Below, piece after piece: positions 58,032 to 64,000 of a stretch of 64,000 nt of DNA. Source of the DNA: Solanum dulcamara (lineage: Eukaryota; Streptophyta; Magnoliopsida; Solanales; Solanaceae); the NCBI RefSeq assembly GCF_947179165.1, contig NC_077245.1, positions 43,331,286 to 43,395,285 on the forward strand, given 5' to 3'. The first letter of the stretch is position 1. Every line of letters begins with the position of its first letter. The notes beneath the pieces were generated by a model. The model searched no databases. It was given only the letters and a program-made list of their open reading frames with translations, and had not been told where the DNA came from. Both the position numbers and the translations under genes were made by a program.

Positions 58032-61000
58032 TCTTCAGTGGATTAAGCTAATGAATATTATTTTTATTAAACTCATTTTATGCTTTTGAATTTTCTGGTC
58101 ACGAGTGTGGCATTAGCCATGTTGATTTTAGCATTGTTGCATTTCTTTTGGTTTGAAAAGCTGCATAGAGATACCTTTTGGTAGTTGGCTGAAAGGTATG
58201 TTATGACTATTATTTCTCTTCTGGCTTGATCCTGATGGCCTAAGCATGTCATGGCCTATTTATATTTGTTATATAACTTGTAGCCTTACCCTATTAAGTT
58301 GGCCACCACCGTATGATTAATGTCTATCACCGACACTCTACTCCTTGCCTAGTAACCTAGAAAAGCATGCTATGGTTATGTTTTGATCTGTTATGGTTAC
58401 TAGTTATTATTGTGATATTTTATTGTCTAGCTTCCCCCTCTGAGCTTATTTTGGCCCTCAGTAGACATTGACACTGCAGGTTTCTTGAGCATACATATTG
58501 ATTTATTTTATCGAGACTACGGGCCGAATAGACAGAACCCACATGCCTGGTAGAACGTACGTATGGGACAGGCAGAATGTGATTTTTATTCTGATTGTAT
58601 TGGATGTTTGTTAGGCTGAACGACGGAAAGAACACCTAGTTAAGTTGCCTCGAGAGCTTGTCGCTCCTTCGATATGTTGTTGGAATGTCTTCAGTGGATT
58701 AAGCTACTGAATATTATTTTTATTTAACTCATTTTATGCTTTTGAATTTTCTGGTCACGACTGTGGCATAAGCCATGTTGATTTTTGCATTGTTGCATTT
58801 CTTTTAATTTGAAAAGCTGCATAGAGACACATTTTGGTAGTTGGCTAAAAAGTATGTTATGACTATTATTTCTATTCTGGCATGATCTTGATGGCCTAAG
58901 CATGTCATGGCCTATTTATATTTGTTATATAACTTGTAGCCTTACCCTATTAAGTTGGCCACCACCGTATGATTAATGTCTATCATCGACACTCTACTCA
59001 TTGCCTAGTAATCTATAAAAGCATGCTATGATTATGTTTTGATCTATTATGGTTACTAGTTATTATTGTGATATTTTATTATCTAGCTGCCCCCTCTGAA
59101 CTTATTTTGGCCCTCAGTAGACATTGACACTGCAGGATTCTTGAGCATATGTATTGATTTATTTTATCGAGACTACAGGCCGAGTAGACAAAACCCACAG
59201 GCCTGGTAGAACGTACCTATGGGACAGGTAGACTGTGATTTTTATTCTGATTGTATTGGATGTTTGTTAGGCTGAACGACTTGAAGAACACCTAGTTAAG
59301 TTGCCTCGAGAGCTTGTCGCTCCTTCTAGATGTTGTTGGAATGTCTTCAGTGGATTAAGCTAATGAATATTATTTTTATTAAACTCATTTTATGCTTTTG
59401 AATTTTCTGGTCACGAGTGTGACATTAGCCATGTTGATTTTTGCATTGTTGCATTTCTTTCGGTTTGAAAAGCTGCATAGAGATACCTTTTGGTAGTTGG
59501 CTGAAAGGTATGTTATGACTATTATTTCTATTCTGGCATGATCCTGATGGCCTAAGCATGTCATGGCCTATTTATATTTGTTATATAACTTGTAGCCATA
59601 CCCTATTAAGGTGTCCACCACCATATGATTAATGTATGTCATCGACACTCTACTCCTTGCCTAGTAATCTATAAAAGCATGCTATGATTATGTTTTAATC
59701 TATTATGGTTACTAGTTATTGTTGTGATATTTTATTGTCTAGCTGCCCCCTCTGAGTTTGTTTTGGCCCTTAGTAGATATTGACACTGTAGGATTCTTGA
59801 GCATATATATTGATTTATTTTATCGAGACTACAGGCCGAGTAGACAGAACCCACAGGCCTGGTAGAACGTATCTATGGGATAGGCAGACTGTGAGTTTTA
59901 TTCTGATTGTATTGGATGTTTGTTAGGCTGAACGATGGGAAGAACACCTAGTTAAGTTGCCTTGAGAGCTTGTCGCTCCTTCGAGATGTTATTGGAATGT
60001 CTTCAGTGGATTAAGCTACTGGATATTATTTTTATTGAACTCATTTTATGCTTTTGAATTTTCTGGTCACGAGTGTGGCATTAGCCATGTTGATTTTTGC
60101 ATTGTTGCATTTCTTTTGGTTTGAAAAGCTGCATAGAGGTACCTTTTGGTAGTTGGCTGAAAGGTGTGTTATGACTATTATTTCTCTTTTGGCATGATCC
60201 TGATGGCCTAAGCATGTCATGGCCTATTTATATTTGTTATATAACTTGTATCCTTACCCTATTTAGTTGGCCACCACCGTATGATTAATGTCTATCACCG
60301 ACACTCTACTCCTTGCCTAGTAACCTAGAAAAACATGATATGGTTATGTTTTGATCTGTTATGGTTACTAGTTATTATTATGATATTTTATTGTCTAGCT
60401 TCCCCCTTTGAGCTTATTTTGGCCCTCAGTAGACATTGACACTGCAGGTTTCTTGAGCATAGATATTGATTTATTTTATTGAGACTACGGGCCGAATAGA
60501 CAGAACCCACATGCCTGGTAGAACGTACCTATAGGACAGGCAGACTGTGATTTTTATTCAGATTGTATTGGATGTTTGTTAGGCTGAACGACGGGAAGAA
60601 CACCTAGTTAAGTTGCCTCGAGAGCTTGTCGCTCCTTCGAGATGTTGTTGGAATGTCTTCAGTAGATTAAGCTACTGAATATTATTTTTATTAAACTCAT
60701 TTTATGCTTTTGAATTTTCTGGTCACGAGTGTGGCATTAGCCATGTTGATTTTTGCATTGTTGCATTTCTTTTAATTTGAAAAGCTGCATAGAGACACAT
60801 TTTGGTAGTTGGCTAAAAAGTATGTTATGACTATTATTTCTATTTTGGCATGATCCTGATGGCCTAAGCATGTCATGGCCTATTTATATTTGTTATATAA
60901 CTTGTAGCCTTACCCTATTAAGTTGGCCACCACCGTATGATTAATGTCTATCATTGACACTCTACTCCTTGCCTAGTAATCTATAAAAGCATGCTATGAT

Positions 61001-61311
61001 TATGTTTTGATCTATTATGGTTACTAGTTATTATTGTGATAATTTATTGTCTAGCTTCCCCCTCTAAGCTTGTTTTGGCCCTCAGTAGACATTGACACTG
61101 CAGGATTCTTAAGCATATATATTAATTTATTTTATTGAGACTACGGGCCGAGTAGACAGAACCCACATGCCTGGTAGACTGTACCTACGGGACAGGAAGA
61201 CTGTGATTTTTATTCTGATTGTATTGGATGTTTGTTAGGCTGAACGACGGGAAGAACACCTAGTTAAGTTGCCTCGAGAGCTTGTCGCTCCTTCCTGATG
61301 TTGTTGGAATG

Positions 61312-61398
61312 ATCAAGAGGGTGCTATTGCTCCTTTTTTTATCGGACTCTTCTTATGCTTTTTTTTTCACCGAGCTTGGATCGAGGAAAGTAGGCTTG
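61312..61398. repeat. 87-bp insert in monomer 7 (second copy)
   Basis: Same sequence and same insertion point as 57944-58031 apart from T-run lengths and a C/T change, 3368 bp further on. It must therefore have been copied with its monomer. Confidence 0.85.
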
Positions 61399-64000
61399 TC
61401 TTCAGTGGATTAAGCTAATGAATATTATTTTTATTAAACTCATTTTATGCTTTTGAATTTTCTGGTCACGAGTGTGGCATTAGCCATGTTGATTTTTACA
61501 TTATTGCATTTCTTTTGGTTTGAAAAGCTGCATAGAGATACCTTTTGGTAGTTGGCTGAAAGGTATGTTATGACTATTATTTCTCTTCTGGCTTGATCCT
61601 GATGGCCTAAGCATGTCATGGCCTATTTATATTTGTTATATAACTTGTAGCCTTACCCTATTAAGTTGGCCACCACCGTATGATTAATGTCTATCACCGA
61701 CACTCTACTCCTTGCCTAGTAACCTAGAAAAGCATGCTATGGTTATGTTTTGATCTGTTATGGTTACTAGTTATTATTGTGATATTTTATTGTCTAGCTT
61801 CCCCCTCTGAGCTTATTTTGGCCCTCAGTAGACATTGACACTGTAGGTTTCTTGAGCATACATATTGATTTATTTTATCGAGACTACGGGCCGAATAGAC
61901 AGAACCCACATGCCTGGTAGAACGTACGTATGGTACAGGCAGAATGTGATTTTTATTCTGATTGTATTGGATGTTTGTTAGGCTGAACGACGGAAAGAAC
62001 ACCTAGTTAAGTTGCCTCGAGAGCTTGTCACTCCTTCTAGATGTTGTTGGAATGTCTTCAGTGGATTAAGCTACTGAATATTATTTTTATTAAACTCATT
62101 TTATATTTTTGAATTTTCTGGTCAAGACTGTGGCATTAGCCATGTTGATTTTTGCATTGTTGCATTTCTTTTGGTTTGAAAAGCTGCATAGAGATACCTT
62201 TTGGTAGTTGGCTGAAAGGTATGTTATGACTATTATTTCTATTCTGGCATGATCCTGATGGCCTAAGCATGTCATGGCCTATTTATATTTGTTATATAAC
62301 TTGTAGCCATACCCTATTAAGTTGTCCACCACCGTATGATTAATGTCTGTCATCGACACTCTACTCCTTGCCTAGTAATCTATAAAAGCATGCTATGATT
62401 ATGTTTTAATCTATTATGGTTACTAGTTATTGTTGTGATATTTTATTGTTTAGCTGCCCCCTCTGAGTTTGTTTTGGCCCTTAGTAGATATTGACACTGT
62501 AGGATTCTTGAGCATATATATTGATTTATTTTATCGAGACTACAGGCCGAGTAGACAGAACCCACAGGCCTGGTAGAACGTATCTATGGGATAGGCAGAC
62601 TGTGATTTTTATTCTGATTGTATTGGATGTTTGTTAGGCTGAACGACGGGAAGAAAACCTAGTTAAGTTGCCTCGAGAGCTTGTCGCTCCTTCCAGATGT
62701 TGTTGGAATGTATTCAGTGGATTAAGCTAATGAATATTATTTTTATTAAACTCATTTTATGCTTTTGAATTTTCTGGTCACGAGTGTGGCATTAGCCATG
62801 TTGATTTTTGCATTGTTGCATTTCTTTTGGTTTGAAAAGCTGCATAGAGATACCTTTTGTTAGTTGGATGAAAGGTGTGTTATGACTATTATTTCTCTTT
62901 TGGCATGATCCTGATGGCCTAAGCATGTCATGGCCTATTTATATTTGTTATATAACTTGTTTCCTTACCCTATTTAGTTGGCCACCACCGTATGATTAAT
63001 GTGTATCACCGACACTCTACTCCTTGCCTAGTAACCTAGAAAAGCATGATATGGTTATGTTTTGATCTGTTATGGTTACTAGTTATTATTGTGATATTTT
63101 TTTGTCTAGCTTCTCCCTTTGAGCTTATTTTGGCCCTCAGTAGACATTGACACTGCAGGTTTCTTGAGCATAGATATTGATTTATTTTATTGAGACTACG
63201 GGCCGAATAGACAGAACCCACATGCCTGGTAGAACGTACCTATGGGACAGGCAGACTGTGATTTTTATTCTGATTTTATTGGATGTTTGTTAGGCTGAAC
63301 GACGGGAAGAACACCTAGTTAAGTTGCCTTGAGATCTTGTCGCTCCTTCGAGATGTTGTTGGAATGTCTTCAATAGATTAAGCTACTAAATATTATTTTT
63401 ATTAAACTCATTTTATGCTTTTGAATTTTCTGGTCACGAGTGTGGCATTAGCCATGTTGATTTTTGCATTGTTGCATTTCTTTTGGTTTGAAAAGCTGCA
63501 TAGACACACATTTTGGTAGTTGGCTAAAAAGTATGTTATGACTATTATTTCTATTCTGGCATGATCCTGATGGCCTAAGCATGTCATGGCCTATTTATAT
63601 TTGTTATATAACTTGTAGCCATACCCTATTAAGTTGTCCACCATCGTATGATTAATGGCTGTCATCGACACTCTACTCCTTGCCTAGTAATCTATAAAAG
63701 CATGCTATGATTATGTTTTAATCTATTATGGTTACTAGTTATTGTTGTGATATTTTATTGTCTAGCTGCCCCCTCTGAGTTTGTTTTGGCCCTTAGTAGA
63801 TATTGACACTGTAGGATTCTTGAGCATATATATTGATTTATTTTATCGAGACTACAGGCCGAGTAGACAGAACCCACAGGCCTGGTAGAACGTATCTATG
63901 GGATAGGCAGACTGTGATTTTTATTCTGATTGTATTGGATGTTTGTTAGGCTGAACGACGGGAAGAACACCTAGTTAAGTTGCCTCGAGAGCTTGTCGCT

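Larger units (their letters stand above)
47720..64000 (+). mobile_element. fourth chromovirus, 5' LTR to beyond the window, with tandemly expanded 3' LTR
   Basis: 5' LTR 47720-50298, primer site 50303, gag/pol pseudogenes 50460-55060, polypurine tract 55153-55165, 3' LTR from 55166 onward. The 3' LTR has been lengthened by a 1158 bp MITE (55834-56991) and by a tandem array (57181-64000 and on), so it is already over 8.8 kb against 2.58 kb for the 5' copy. It interrupts a minus-strand LTR at 47719. The target duplication cannot be checked, because the right end is outside the window. Confidence 0.9.
55166..64000 (+). repeat. 3' LTR of the fourth chromovirus, expanded, running off the window
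   Basis: The LTR opens TGTAACACGCC and is colinear with the 5' LTR through the TATA-like TTATAAAAGACC (about 55574) and the CTTATTTTTACA site (55822-55833). It is then interrupted by the MITE and resumes at 57002 (CCCTACTTCGTAATTCC). A run of G (57161-57172) precedes the first monomer. Only the U3/R part is single copy; the rest is the array. Confidence 0.9.
57181..64000 (+). repeat. tandem array of ~656-bp monomers derived from the LTR (10 complete, 11th cut by window end)
   Basis: Using GATTTTTATTCTGATTG as the phase mark, monomers start at 57181, 57837, 58581, 59237, 59893, 60549, 61205, 61948, 62604, 63260 and 63916. Spacing is 656 bp except 744 and 743 bp for the second and seventh, which carry the same extra 88/87 bp. 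Monomers look about 95% alike by eye. The unit corresponds to about 48552-49262 of the 5' LTR, which has it once. Each ends with three 22-bp subrepeats. No coding function; the identical 71-residue frames at 58420-58635 and 61787-62002 (minus) are just repeat copies. Confidence 0.95.

Noticed and set aside
58420..58635. 71-residue minus-strand frame, repeated identically at 61787-62002 and partly at 63036-63221
   Set aside because: It is the same stretch of the 656-bp monomer in different copies. Identity reflects DNA duplication; other monomers have it broken, and it matches no family I know.
57181..64000. CRISPR-like or rDNA spacer array
   Set aside because: Units are 656 bp with no short repeat/spacer alternation and no rRNA sequence. 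Colinearity with the 5' LTR identifies the source.
57181..64000. Calling the array a centromere
   Set aside because: Retroelement-derived satellites occur at nightshade centromeres, but nothing in the sequence shows CENH3 occupancy.

Overview
The window is plant nuclear DNA, almost certainly from a nightshade (Solanaceae). Evidence: Ty3/gypsy chromovirus remnants with 2-2.6 kb LTRs opening TGTAAC, tRNA-iMet primer sites, a C-terminal chromodomain, and SINE 3' ends of the kind common in Solanaceae genomes ((TTG)n tail; CTGCCC plus poly-T tail). It is AT-rich with no intact host gene. Every long reading frame I recognise is a broken piece of a transposon, as expected of pericentromeric or other heterochromatic repeat-rich DNA. 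The species cannot be decided from sequence alone.

Layout. 1-3066: minus-strand gypsy gag and 5' LTR, inserted into a plus-strand gypsy pol pseudogene (3067-6728) that ends in its 3' LTR (6729-8527). 9416-10889: a degraded hAT-type transposase (DUF4371/ZMYM1-like). Its dimerisation domain is cut by a solo LTR (10890-15529), which itself contains another solo LTR (12370-14686), and again 52 bp further on by a nearly complete Tekay/Del-like chromovirus (15582-25657). The hAT coding text resumes at 15535 and 25663 with only the target duplication to remove. 25709-34836: AT-rich spacer with one full-size SINE, two truncated SINEs, a minus-strand solo LTR (28639-30684), a Stowaway-like MITE and a palindromic repeat field.

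34837-47719: three damaged chromoviruses of another group: minus strand 34837-~37190, plus strand ~37240-44945, minus strand 44946-47719. The last is interrupted by a fourth plus-strand element (47720 to beyond 64000). That element has a 2579 bp 5' LTR and a broken gag-pol. Its 3' LTR starts at 55166, carries a 1158 bp Mutator-like MITE (55834-56991), and from 57181 to the window end has become a tandem array of ~656 bp monomers: at least ten complete copies, two with the same 87-88 bp insert five units apart.

Most notable: (1) an LTR being converted into a satellite array, with the single-copy progenitor preserved in the sister LTR 8 kb away; (2) splice-donor-like motifs in the leader part of several LTR families, paired in two elements with a branch-point/acceptor-like signal directly before the gag ATG, which suggests a spliced gag mRNA; (3) a nested-insertion record readable to the base; (4) mosaic LTRs. 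All positions were read by eye. LTR inner boundaries given as approximate are so marked.
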